64,000 bases of DNA from an uncultured Verrucomicrobiales bacterium (lineage in GTDB: Bacteria; Verrucomicrobiota; Verrucomicrobiia; Verrucomicrobiales; Akkermansiaceae): the NCBI GenBank assembly GCA_949373085.1, contig CASICJ010000025.1:1-64000 (forward strand), written 5' to 3'. Below are positions 46,368 to 55,191 of the stretch, piece by piece; the first letter of the stretch is position 1, and every line of letters begins with the position of its first letter. Both the position numbers and the translations under genes were made by a program. The notes under the pieces are model-generated. The model was given only the letters and a program-made list of their open reading frames with translations, was not told where the DNA came from and searched no databases.

Positions 46368-48206
46368 TTAAGACTGAAGGTGGGACTTCTCTTTACTGAA
46401 GATGGCATAAGGAACAAAGAGGATGGCAGCTCCAAGCATCAGGCTGGTGAAGAACCAATAGTAGGCCGGACCTTCGAGCTTTGGTTGACCACCAGTGTAG
46501 GCAGTTTTGGTAATCGGAGAGTCGGATTCCTCAGTCTCTTCTGCGACCCCGAGGAATTCCCTTCGTTTTTCGAGCCAGGTTTTTTTGGTCGATTTTTCTC
46601 CGGCGGGAAGGGCTTTGTCGGGAGCCTCCATGATGAAGCCGATATCCCATTTGGTGCCGAACTCTTTATCAGGTCCGTTACTGGCGAGACGAGCGGTGCG
46701 AGAAGCAAGTCTCGTGTAAGTGATCTCAGATCCCCACCTATCGGTAAGGCCAGAGAGAAGCGGCTTGGCTTCTTCGGTGGTAGGAAGGGTGAGGTCGTTT
46801 TCTTCTGCCCAGACGGTGATCAAACTTGCGGCATGGTCTATTTTTTCCTGGTCAGGGAGTTGGCGTTTGGAGGTTTTTCCCTCTTTGCGGGTGATGATGA
46901 TATCGTCCTCGTTGCCGACTGTTCCATCAAATCCAGGATGGGAGTGCTTGCCGTCTTTGAGTTCTTCCGCAAATGCGATCACGGGGTCATCGACCTGAAT
47001 GACGGAATTAACAAATTCGGTGATTTGGTTGCCAAATGAGACCGAGAGAAGGAAGATGGCCATGATGAGAGACTTCATATTTCGTGGAGCCTGAATATAG
47101 GAATACTCCAGGCAAACGATTGAGACCATGACTTCGGCTGCGGTTAGAAAGAGATAGGCAAGGAATTGCCAACCGATATTTGGAGTGTTGCCTTCTGAGA
47201 TTGAAACTTGGATGAGAGCAATAATGGAGAAGGCGAAGACGGTGATGAAGAGGCCCACACCGATTTTTCGGAGGGGGGTGAGTTTAATGAACTTCTCGAG
47301 AGTGGGGTAGACGAAAAAAGTAAAGAGGGGAACAAGAGTGAGAATCAGAACGGAGTTGATCGATTGAATTTGAGAGGGAAGCCAATCAATCACAAAATGC
47401 CGATCCATATCCTGAGATTGGAAGATCCATGAGGATCCGGTTTGGTCGAAGAGAGCCCAGAAAAAGGCGACAAAGAAATAGAGAGGAAGGAGGCGAAGGA
47501 TGACTCCGAGACCTTCCTTCGAGCAGAGTTCTCGTTTGAATTTTTTGGAATCCGGTTGGATGTGGATGAATTTTTTTCGGCCAAGCCAGAAAAAGAGGGT
47601 GGCGATGGCCATGAGGACACCGGGGATTCCAAACGCGAGATGAGGGCCGTGCCACTCAAGAATCCATGGGGTGGCGAGCATGGAGAGGAAAGCCCCAAGA
47701 TTGATGGAGAAGTAGAACCAATTGAAGACCTTGGTGAGAAGGTGTTGGTTTGATTTGCCGAATTGATCACCGACGTGGGCTGAGACGCAGGGCTTGATCC
47801 CACCTGATCCGACGCAGATGAGGGCAAGTCCCGCGAAAAGCCACCAGCCAGCGGAGCCTGATACTCCCATCAAGGCGAGGCAGGCATGTCCGACGCAATA
47901 GACGATACTGAGCCAAATGATGACGCGGTATTTACCAAAAAAGAAATCGGCCAAAAGAGCACCGAAGAATGGCGTGGCGTAGACCCACTTGTTGAATTTG
48001 TGGTAATTCTCACTTGCAAGCACCTCCGACATTTGTTCGGTCGGGGCGTCTCCCATGAGCCAAAGGTATTGCACCATGAAGATGGAGAGGATCGCCTTCA
48101 TTCCATAGAAGGAGAAGCGTTCAGCAGCCTCGTTTGCGATGATGTAGGGAATTCCGCCGGGCATGCCGGTGGTTTCAGTGGGAGTGGTCCGGTAGTCTTG
48201 GCTCAA
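46368..48206 (-). CDS. POT family oligopeptide (MFS) transporter with long hydrophilic insertion
   Basis: IPYIIANEAAERFSFYGMKAILSIFMVQYL; GALLADFFFGKYRVIIWLSIVYCVGHA; GSGGIKPCVSAHVGDQF; WQFLAYLFLTAAEVMVSIVCLEYSYIQAPRNMKSLIMA. Confidence 0.9.
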   Translation of the reverse strand: MSQDYRTTPTETTGMPGGIPYIIANEAAERFSFYGMKAILSIFMVQYLWLMGDAPTEQMSEVLASENYHKFNKWVYATPFFGALLADFFFGKYRVIIWLSIVYCVGHACLALMGVSGSAGWWLFAGLALICVGSGGIKPCVSAHVGDQFGKSNQHLLTKVFNWFYFSINLGAFLSMLATPWILEWHGPHLAFGIPGVLMAIATLFFWLGRKKFIHIQPDSKKFKRELCSKEGLGVILRLLPLYFFVAFFWALFDQTGSSWIFQSQDMDRHFVIDWLPSQIQSINSVLILTLVPLFTFFVYPTLEKFIKLTPLRKIGVGLFITVFAFSIIALIQVSISEGNTPNIGWQFLAYLFLTAAEVMVSIVCLEYSYIQAPRNMKSLIMAIFLLSVSFGNQITEFVNSVIQVDDPVIAFAEELKDGKHSHPGFDGTVGNEDDIIITRKEGKTSKRQLPDQEKIDHAASLITVWAEENDLTLPTTEEAKPLLSGLTDRWGSEITYTRLASRTARLASNGPDKEFGTKWDIGFIMEAPDKALPAGEKSTKKTWLEKRREFLGVAEETEESDSPITKTAYTGGQPKLEGPAYYWFFTSLMLGAAILFVPYAIFSKEKSHLQS

Positions 48207-48407
48207 AGTGATGAAGTTCGGTTGCGAAGCATTTCATGCTATCAGTCGGCGGGGTCAACTACTGAATTGAAATGGCGTGGCAATTTTCAGACTAGGCGGA
48301 TGAATCAGGCTCAATTATCCTTGAAACGAGTATCTGAAATCAGGGTTGAATTGCCGGTGCGTCTTTTGGAGTAACCATCGCTGGGATAAGTCGTGAAAAA
48401 GAAATTC

Positions 48408-49406
48408 CTACCACTCGATAGCGGCGGCCGCCCAGGTCAATCCGGCTCCGAACGCTACCATGACTATTTTGTCTCCGCGCTTCATTTTTCCTTCGCGGTT
48501 AGCTTCGTCCAGAGCAATCGCGATCGCGGCAGCCGAGGTGTTACCGTATTTATGAAGATTGACGAAGACTCGATCGTTAGGAACAGCAAGACGAGAGGCG
48601 ATGGCGTCAATGATTCTTAAGTTAGCTTGGTGGGGGATGACGACAGCGATGTCGTCGGGTTGTAATCCGGCTCTCTCGATGACAAGGTTTGCGGAGTTTT
48701 TCATGCGGGTAACGGCATGTTTGAAAACTTCTTTCCCGAGCATGGCAAGAGTTGCGAGCCCCTCTCCGGCATTGTCCATAGTAATCGGGCAGGCGGAGCC
48801 GCCGCCCGGGATATTGAGGAGATGGGTTTGTTTTCCATCTGTTCCGATGTCGGTAGCCAGAATACGGCCTTCGCCCTGTTCGGAGGCCCGTAAGACGGCT
48901 GCGCCTGCCCCATCGCCAAAGAGAATACAAGTCGTGCGATCCTCCCAATTCACGAAGGCTGAGAGTTTTTCCGCGCCTATGATGAGCGCATTCTTAAAAG
49001 CATCCGACTCGATCATTCGTTTTGCGATTTTCATCGCGTAAAGGAAGCCGGAGCAAGCTGCCGAAATGTCGAAGGCAACGGCCTTGGTGGCTCCCAGTTG
49101 TTGTTGGACGTAGCAGGCGGTCGCGGGCGTGAGGGTGTCCGGAGTGATCGTGGCGACAATAATAAGATCGAGGTCTTCCGCTGCCATGCCAGCTTGTTGA
49201 AGGGCTTTTTGGGCAGCCTTTGATCCGAGGTGGGAGGTTGATTCTTCCTCGTCTGCGATTCGACGCTCTTTGATTCCGGTTCGGGATACAATCCACTCAT
49301 CTGAGGTTTCAACGAATTTGGAGAGGTCATCGTTGGTCAGGATCTTCTCAGGGAGGTAGCTTCCTGTGCCTGCGATAGTGACGCCTTGTGCCATGGTCCG
49401 AGTCAA
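48408..49406 (-). CDS. fabH: 3-oxoacyl-[acyl-carrier-protein] synthase III
   Basis: GTGSYLPEKILTNDDLSKFVETSDEWIVSRTGIKERR; FDISAACSGFLYAM; VIPHQANLRIIDAIASRL; NTSAAAIAIALDEA. Confidence 0.96.
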   Translation of the reverse strand: MTRTMAQGVTIAGTGSYLPEKILTNDDLSKFVETSDEWIVSRTGIKERRIADEEESTSHLGSKAAQKALQQAGMAAEDLDLIIVATITPDTLTPATACYVQQQLGATKAVAFDISAACSGFLYAMKIAKRMIESDAFKNALIIGAEKLSAFVNWEDRTTCILFGDGAGAAVLRASEQGEGRILATDIGTDGKQTHLLNIPGGGSACPITMDNAGEGLATLAMLGKEVFKHAVTRMKNSANLVIERAGLQPDDIAVVIPHQANLRIIDAIASRLAVPNDRVFVNLHKYGNTSAAAIAIALDEANREGKMKRGDKIVMVAFGAGLTWAAAAIEW

Positions 49407-49499
49407 GGCGAGGAATGCTCGCGCCGCAAGCCTTGAAAAAGAGGTATTTTAGATTTCTTAAGTCTCTTGCGGACTTCGGAAAGCAGACTATGATAAAAG

Positions 49500-50444
49500 A
49501 TGACAGTGGAATGCACGGCGCAAAGTTGCAAAGCTCCAGACTGGATGGGCGCATCCCTGAAGTTTGCCGGCATTTACAACCTACTTTTCGGCATCTGGGT
49601 GATTGGCTGGCCGAGCGCGTGGTTTGAAATCTCGGGGATGGAGGTTCCTCGCTATCCCTTCCTTTGGCAATGCGTTGGAATGATTGTTGGGGTTTACGGT
49701 TTGGGTTATTTAGTGGCAGCTGCAGCACCCCTTAGGCACTGGCCTATCGTCTTGGTAGGCTTCCTTGGAAAAGTGTTTGGACCAATAGGTTTCGTCTGGG
49801 CCGCCTCGCAGGGCGAGTTGCCCTGGCAAGCGGGTTGGATGATCGTATTTAATGATCTAGTTTGGCTAGTGCCCTTTGCTATGATTTTGTGGGCTGCCGC
49901 TTGTTTAATGGTGGGCCGTCCAGCCGTTGGCGCACCGATGTGCCTGGAGCAAGCTGCGAAGTCTTTCAAACTTACCTCTGGCGAAACTTTATTGGAAGCT
50001 TCGCAAAACGATCAGCTTGCGATCGTTTTTTTGAGGCACTTCGGCTGCACCTTCACAAGGCAGCTCCTCAGAAATCTTCGTGAGATGCATGAGCGCGCAG
50101 AAGAGGAGGGATCGCGACTGATCCTTGTTCACATGCTACAAGAGGGGGAGGAAAAAGAGTTTGTCGACACCGATGGAGTAGCGAGGATCGCTGATCCTCG
50201 TTGTGATCTTTATCGGGCCTTCGGGCTCGGGAAGGGGGGATTCTTGGAACTTTTCGGTCCTAAGGTTTGGTATCGGGGAGCGATGGCCTTCTTCCGAGGG
50301 TGTGGAGTTGGAATGTTGAAGGGAGACGGTCTGCAAATGCCGGGTGCTTTCCTCTTTAAAAATGGTGAAATCTTTGAAGAACAAAAGGCCCAATCTGCAG
50401 CTGATCTTCCAAGCGTCGAAGCCCTTTTCGGGGCCCGTAGTTAG
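49500..50444 (+). CDS. Four-TM N-terminal domain fused to a peroxiredoxin-like (AhpC/TSA, SelL-like) domain
   Basis: TM segments in residues ~20-150; thioredoxin-fold part AIVFLRHFGCTFTRQLLRNLREM...DPRCDLYRAFGLGKG...GDGLQMPGAFLFKNGEI. Start may be ATG 49545. Confidence 0.7.
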   Translation: MTVECTAQSCKAPDWMGASLKFAGIYNLLFGIWVIGWPSAWFEISGMEVPRYPFLWQCVGMIVGVYGLGYLVAAAAPLRHWPIVLVGFLGKVFGPIGFVWAASQGELPWQAGWMIVFNDLVWLVPFAMILWAAACLMVGRPAVGAPMCLEQAAKSFKLTSGETLLEASQNDQLAIVFLRHFGCTFTRQLLRNLREMHERAEEEGSRLILVHMLQEGEEKEFVDTDGVARIADPRCDLYRAFGLGKGGFLELFGPKVWYRGAMAFFRGCGVGMLKGDGLQMPGAFLFKNGEIFEEQKAQSAADLPSVEALFGARS

Positions 50445-50617
50445 GAGTCTCAATCAACGAGATTACCGAGAATTTCAAGGACTGACCCTTCACCTCTTCC
50501 AAGGAATAAAAGGTTGAGAGGGGCCGGAATGGGGGGTAGTTAGGTCCCAAAATTATTCAATTTAAAGCGTTGGAGAACTGGACTTGTAGGTGAAGCCAGT
50601 GTCCGTATTATTTAGGG

Positions 50618-52024
50618 GTGCTCACCATGAGAAAAACGCGGATTATTTGCACGCTCGGGCCCGCGACCGAGTCTTCCGAAAAGCTGTGTCAGATGATTGC
50701 TGCGGGAGCGGATGTCTTTCGCTTGAATATGAGTCATGCACAGCATGCTTGGTGTCGTGAGGTTGTGCCTAGAATCAGAGAAGCTTCTGACGAAATGGGT
50801 CGACCGGTAGGAATTCTTTTTGATCTGCAAGGACCGTCAATTCGGACTGGTGACGTCGAAGAGAAAATCGAATTAAATAAGGGAGATCTCGTTGAGTTTC
50901 GAAACCAAGGGGTCGAAGCCAATCTCGAAAAATCAACGACCGTGAACTACCCCGGATTAATGTCGGATGTTGGAGAGGGGGATGATCTTACGGTTGATAA
51001 CGGAGAGCTTTTGATGAAAGTTGAACGGATCGAGGAAGATCGACTGGTCTGCAGCGTCGTCACTTCTGGACTCATGGGTTCACGCCGCCACATCAACTTA
51101 CCTGGTGTGCGCCTGAATCTTCCGGCTCTCACCGAGAAAGATATGGCTGACATCAGGGTGGCGGCGGAATGTGGGGCTGATTTTGTGGCGGGCTCTTTCG
51201 TGCGTGATGCTGGACATGTTCGTAAACTTCGAGCTGCTCTTCAGGCTGAAGGAAGCGAGGCTGAAATTGTTTCAAAGTTAGAAGATCAGGAGGCGATTCG
51301 TCATCTAGACGATATCATTCAGGAATCTGATATCATAATGGTCGCTCGAGGTGACTTGGGAATCGAGGTTCACGTTGAGGAGCTTCCTATTATCCAGCGA
51401 CGGATCGTGAAGCGCTGTCATCAACTTGGTCGCCGGGTGATCGTCGCTACTCACATGTTGGAATCAATGACGGAGAACCCGACGCCAACCCGTGCTGAGG
51501 TAACTGATGTCTCGAATGCCGTTTATGAGGAAGCTGATGCCATTATGCTCTCTGGAGAGACCACGGTGGGGAAACATCCGATCCGCTGCGTCCAGCTTAT
51601 GGATCGAGTTGCGAGGCGAATCGAGCGCTCGGGCGGATTGGGTTACGGAAAGGAAGCGACACTTAGAACCGAAAAGCAAAAAGTGATTCAAGCTGCATGT
51701 GGCTTAGCAGATTCCATCCCGCATGCTCTTCTCGCAGTTTTCACGCGATCTGGACTCACCGCGCACCAAACGGCGCTGCTGCGGCCCAGAAGCCCAATTT
51801 TCGCCTTCACTCCGCAGTCTTCACTTCGCTCTAAGTTTACTCTTTCGCGGGGAGTAAGATCGTTCAAAGTGAAATTTGATGAGCAGCCGCGCAAGACGAT
51901 TGCTAATGCCATCCACTTTTTACAGCAGGAAAGGAAGCTTGAAGAGGGCACTCCGATTATTGTGGTTTCGGAGATCCATCGTGAGGGAGCAGCTGTTGAT
52001 GCCATCCTTGTTGAGCACTCGTGA
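50618..52024 (+). CDS. pyk: Pyruvate kinase
   Basis: TRIICTLGPATESSEKLCQMIAAGADVFRLNMSHA; DIIMVARGDLGIEVHVEELP; EVTDVSNAVYEEADAIMLSGETTVGKHP. Confidence 0.96.
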   Translation: MLTMRKTRIICTLGPATESSEKLCQMIAAGADVFRLNMSHAQHAWCREVVPRIREASDEMGRPVGILFDLQGPSIRTGDVEEKIELNKGDLVEFRNQGVEANLEKSTTVNYPGLMSDVGEGDDLTVDNGELLMKVERIEEDRLVCSVVTSGLMGSRRHINLPGVRLNLPALTEKDMADIRVAAECGADFVAGSFVRDAGHVRKLRAALQAEGSEAEIVSKLEDQEAIRHLDDIIQESDIIMVARGDLGIEVHVEELPIIQRRIVKRCHQLGRRVIVATHMLESMTENPTPTRAEVTDVSNAVYEEADAIMLSGETTVGKHPIRCVQLMDRVARRIERSGGLGYGKEATLRTEKQKVIQAACGLADSIPHALLAVFTRSGLTAHQTALLRPRSPIFAFTPQSSLRSKFTLSRGVRSFKVKFDEQPRKTIANAIHFLQQERKLEEGTPIIVVSEIHREGAAVDAILVEHS

Positions 52025-52055
52025 GGGTAGCGGGATTTTGGTTAATTTCACGACT

Positions 52056-52073
52056 TTGTGAAAAAAATCACAA
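52056..52073. promoter_or_regulatory. Rex-like operator palindrome TTGTGAAAAAAATCACAA
   Basis: TTGTGA-N6-TCACAA, extended to CTTTGTGA...TCACAAAG (8-bp perfect arms, 52054-52075), upstream of nuoB. Confidence 0.6.
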
Positions 52074-52118
52074 AGTGGTTGAGGCTTGCGCCTTCAAGGC
52101 TATCCTCATCGCAAAGCA

Positions 52119-52649
52119 ATGACGGAAGAAAATCTTACGGTCTCTCAAGCCGCCTACGATTCCAAGATCGAAGGGAATATCATTTTCACGCGAGTTGATG
52201 CCGCTATCAACTGGATGCGGAAAAACTCACTGTGGCCCATGCCAATGGGGCTCGCTTGCTGCGCGATTGAGCTCATGGCGACTGCGTCCTCTCGGTTCGA
52301 CATCTCTCGCTTTGGAGCTGAGGTGATGAGATTTTCGCCTCGGCAAGCCGATGTTATGATCGTCGCAGGGACGGTCACTTACAAAATGGCTCTTGCGGTG
52401 AAGAGGGTATGGGATCAAATGCCTGAACCTAAGTGGTGCATTGCGATGGGGGCTTGTGCTTCTTCCGGGGGAATGTATCGCAGCTACGCGGTTCTTCAGG
52501 GAATTGATCGTCTCATTCCAGTTGATGTTTATATTTCTGGCTGCCCGCCGCGTCCCGAGGCTCTAATTGAAGGGTTGATGAAGCTTCAGCGCAAGATCGA
52601 GGGTGAGGAGTCTCTCAAGAATCAAAAGCAGGAGCCAGCTAGCGCTTAA
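52119..52649 (+). CDS. nuoB: NADH-quinone oxidoreductase subunit B
   Basis: [88 protein letters not shown] 52119 preferred over ORF start 52086. Confidence 0.95.
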   Translation: MTEENLTVSQAAYDSKIEGNIIFTRVDAAINWMRKNSLWPMPMGLACCAIELMATASSRFDISRFGAEVMRFSPRQADVMIVAGTVTYKMALAVKRVWDQMPEPKWCIAMGACASSGGMYRSYAVLQGIDRLIPVDVYISGCPPRPEALIEGLMKLQRKIEGEESLKNQKQEPASA

Positions 52650-52660
52650 TTTATAAACCC

Positions 52661-53206
52661 ATGAGTATCGAAACTGACCTCCAAGCTCTCGGGCAAACAA
52701 AGTATAGTCAATTTCGCGGCGAGACTACGATCAATGTTGGTCTGTCTACTCTCTACCCAATCCTCGAGCGCTGCAAGGAACTCGGGTATGAGATGCTGCT
52801 CGATATTTCTAGCCTCGATCATCTGGGTGAAGAACCTCGATTTGAGATGGTTTACGAATTAGCAACGCTCGATGATTCAAAACACTTGCGTGTGAAGACG
52901 AAGTTGGCTGAAGGCGTCGATGTACCCTCTGCGGTTCCGCTTTGGAAAACCGCAAATTGGCACGAGCGGGAAGTCTACGACATGATGGGGATTAAATTTT
53001 CGAATCACCCCAATATGGAAAGGATCTTGATGTGGGAAGGATTCCCGTATTTCCCGCTCCGAAAAGATTTTCCCCTTGCTGGCAAAGAAAGTGAGATGCC
53101 CGACGTTGCTTTTAGCGGCATTGCTCCGCTTGAGGGTGGGCCTTTTGTGACGAGCCCTGGGTCTACTCGCGAGTCAGGCGAACCGCGTGCAAAGGGCGAA
53201 AGCTAG
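52661..53206 (+). CDS. nuoC: NADH-quinone oxidoreductase subunit C
   Basis: WKTANWHEREVYDMMGIKFSNHPNMERILMWEGFPYFPLRKDFPLAG. Confidence 0.94.
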   Translation: MSIETDLQALGQTKYSQFRGETTINVGLSTLYPILERCKELGYEMLLDISSLDHLGEEPRFEMVYELATLDDSKHLRVKTKLAEGVDVPSAVPLWKTANWHEREVYDMMGIKFSNHPNMERILMWEGFPYFPLRKDFPLAGKESEMPDVAFSGIAPLEGGPFVTSPGSTRESGEPRAKGES

Positions 53207-53227
53207 GGGCTATTGTTCTTATTTCCG

Positions 53228-53259
53228 AAAGTCGTTCCAAGTTTCGGAACGACTTTTTT
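53228..53259 (+). terminator. Strong intrinsic terminator after nuoC
   Basis: AAAGTCGTTCC-AAGTTTC-GGAACGACTTTTTT perfect 11-bp stem plus U tract. Confidence 0.88.
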
Positions 53260-53340
53260 GTGTCGAGATACACATTGCGGGCATTGACACGGTGAGTCTG
53301 AGAGCTATTTTCCCGCTCCTGTTAATTTCAACCAAAAATT

Positions 53341-55176
53341 ATGAGCGAACCTCAAACACAATCGTTTCAAGCCGAAGTCCGTCAGCTCCTTGATATCGTT
53401 ATCCACTCTCTTTACACTGATAAGGAGATTTTCGTCCGTGAGCTCATTTCAAACGCTTCCGATTCTCTCGAGAAGCTCCGCCTCAAGGAATTGACTGAGA
53501 AGGGGATCTATCAAGGGGATCTGCCGCTTGAAATCAAGATCGCTACCGATGAGGAAGCCGGAACTATTACCATCACTGATTATGGGATTGGAATGACGAG
53601 CGATGAGTTGACGGATAACCTCGGAACGATTGCTCGTTCTGGTTCCAAGGAGTTTTTGGAAGCTCTTAAAGAAAAGGGCGATGCTAATGCTTCGGTCATC
53701 GGGCAATTTGGGGTCGGGTTTTATTCTGCCTTCATGGCGGCCGAAAAGGTAGAGGTCTACACTCACTCTTGGGATGAGTCTGCCGAAAGTCTCAAGTGGG
53801 AAAGTGATGGTCAAAGTGGTTATACGATCTCTGAAGCTCCGGATGAGAAACGTGGGGCCCGTATCGTGATTTACTTGAAAGAAGACGAGAAAGACTTCGC
53901 GAAAGGGGATATTTTAAAAGGGATTATCGACAAACATTCCCGTTTTGTGTCCTTCCCGCTGAGTTTGAACGGAGAACGTGTGAATACAGTCGAGGCGATT
54001 TGGCTGAAGTCGAAAAACAACATCAAAGAGGAGGATTACAAGGAGTTCTACCAATACTGCGCGCATGCGGTTGATGAGCCTCGCCACACTCTGCATTTTA
54101 GTGCTGATGCTCCGATTAATATTAACGCTCTTCTTTTCACACCTGACGAAAACCACGAGCGCCTTGGTTTCGGTCAAATGAAGGCTGGGGTTTCTCTTTA
54201 TTGTCGTAAGGTTTTGATCGATGCAGAGCCACAAGGGCTTCTTCCCGAGTGGATGCGCTTTGTAAAAGGGGTTGTCGATTCTGAGGACCTCCCTCTCAAT
54301 ATTTCACGGGAGTCGATGCAGGACAGTGCTCTCGTAAAGAAGCTCAACACTCTTCTTACAAAACGCTTCATCAAGCATATCGCTAAAGATGCAAAGGCAA
54401 GCCCTGAAAAACACGAAGAGTTTTATGAGCGCTTCAGCCGTTTCCTCAAAGAGGGTATCGCGACCGGTTTTGAACACCATGAAGCACTCGCAGAGTTACT
54501 TCGCTTCGAGTCGAGTATGACTGATGAGGGTAAGAGAACTTCTTTCGATGACTACCTCACTCGTGCGAAGGAAGATCAAGACTCTATTTACTATTTGGTT
54601 GGAATTGATCGTAAGTCGATGGAGGCGGGACCCTATCTTGAGGCTTTTCAAAAACGTGGAATCGAGGTCATTTTCCTCACTGATAATATCGACGATTACA
54701 TCATGGAGACACTCCGTGAGTTCAAGGGGAAGAAGCTGGTCAGTGCCGACCGCGCTGAGATTGATCTCGATGAATTGCCTGATGAGGAGGCCAAGCTGAG
54801 CGAGGAGGAAAGCAAAGAGCTTGTTGAGTGGCTTAGTAAAACCCTTGGTGATAAGGTTGAAAGTGTTGATATGGGAAAACGCCTCGTTTCACATCCCGTG
54901 GTGGCTCTCACTCCCCAAGATGCCCCAAGTGGGCAGATGCGTGCTATGATGGAAGCGATGGGGCAGGGTGCACCAGAGCCCAAGGCCCGACTCGAGTTCA
55001 ATCCCAATCATGATCTGGTGGCCAAGCTCAATTCACTTCGGAAGGAGGACTCAGAGGTCGCCTCCCAGGTTGCTGGGCAGTTGGCCGATAACGCTCTGAT
55101 GGCAGCTGGAATGGTTAAAGATCCCTCTTCCATAATTGCTGGAATGAATTCATTGCTCGGTTCCCTGATGAAATAA
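53341..55176 (+). CDS. htpG: Molecular chaperone HtpG (Hsp90)
   Basis: FQAEVRQLLDIVIHSLYTDKEIFVRELISNASDSLEKLR; TDYGIGMTSDELTDNLGTIARSGSKEFLEAL; IGQFGVGFYSAFMAAEKVEV. Confidence 0.97.
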   Translation: MSEPQTQSFQAEVRQLLDIVIHSLYTDKEIFVRELISNASDSLEKLRLKELTEKGIYQGDLPLEIKIATDEEAGTITITDYGIGMTSDELTDNLGTIARSGSKEFLEALKEKGDANASVIGQFGVGFYSAFMAAEKVEVYTHSWDESAESLKWESDGQSGYTISEAPDEKRGARIVIYLKEDEKDFAKGDILKGIIDKHSRFVSFPLSLNGERVNTVEAIWLKSKNNIKEEDYKEFYQYCAHAVDEPRHTLHFSADAPININALLFTPDENHERLGFGQMKAGVSLYCRKVLIDAEPQGLLPEWMRFVKGVVDSEDLPLNISRESMQDSALVKKLNTLLTKRFIKHIAKDAKASPEKHEEFYERFSRFLKEGIATGFEHHEALAELLRFESSMTDEGKRTSFDDYLTRAKEDQDSIYYLVGIDRKSMEAGPYLEAFQKRGIEVIFLTDNIDDYIMETLREFKGKKLVSADRAEIDLDELPDEEAKLSEEESKELVEWLSKTLGDKVESVDMGKRLVSHPVVALTPQDAPSGQMRAMMEAMGQGAPEPKARLEFNPNHDLVAKLNSLRKEDSEVASQVAGQLADNALMAAGMVKDPSSIIAGMNSLLGSLMK

Positions 55177-55191
55177 AATGGTGCGACATCC

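Noticed and set aside
46344-47039. 231-aa plus-strand ORF
   Set aside because: Antisense to the POT transporter; shadow ORF.
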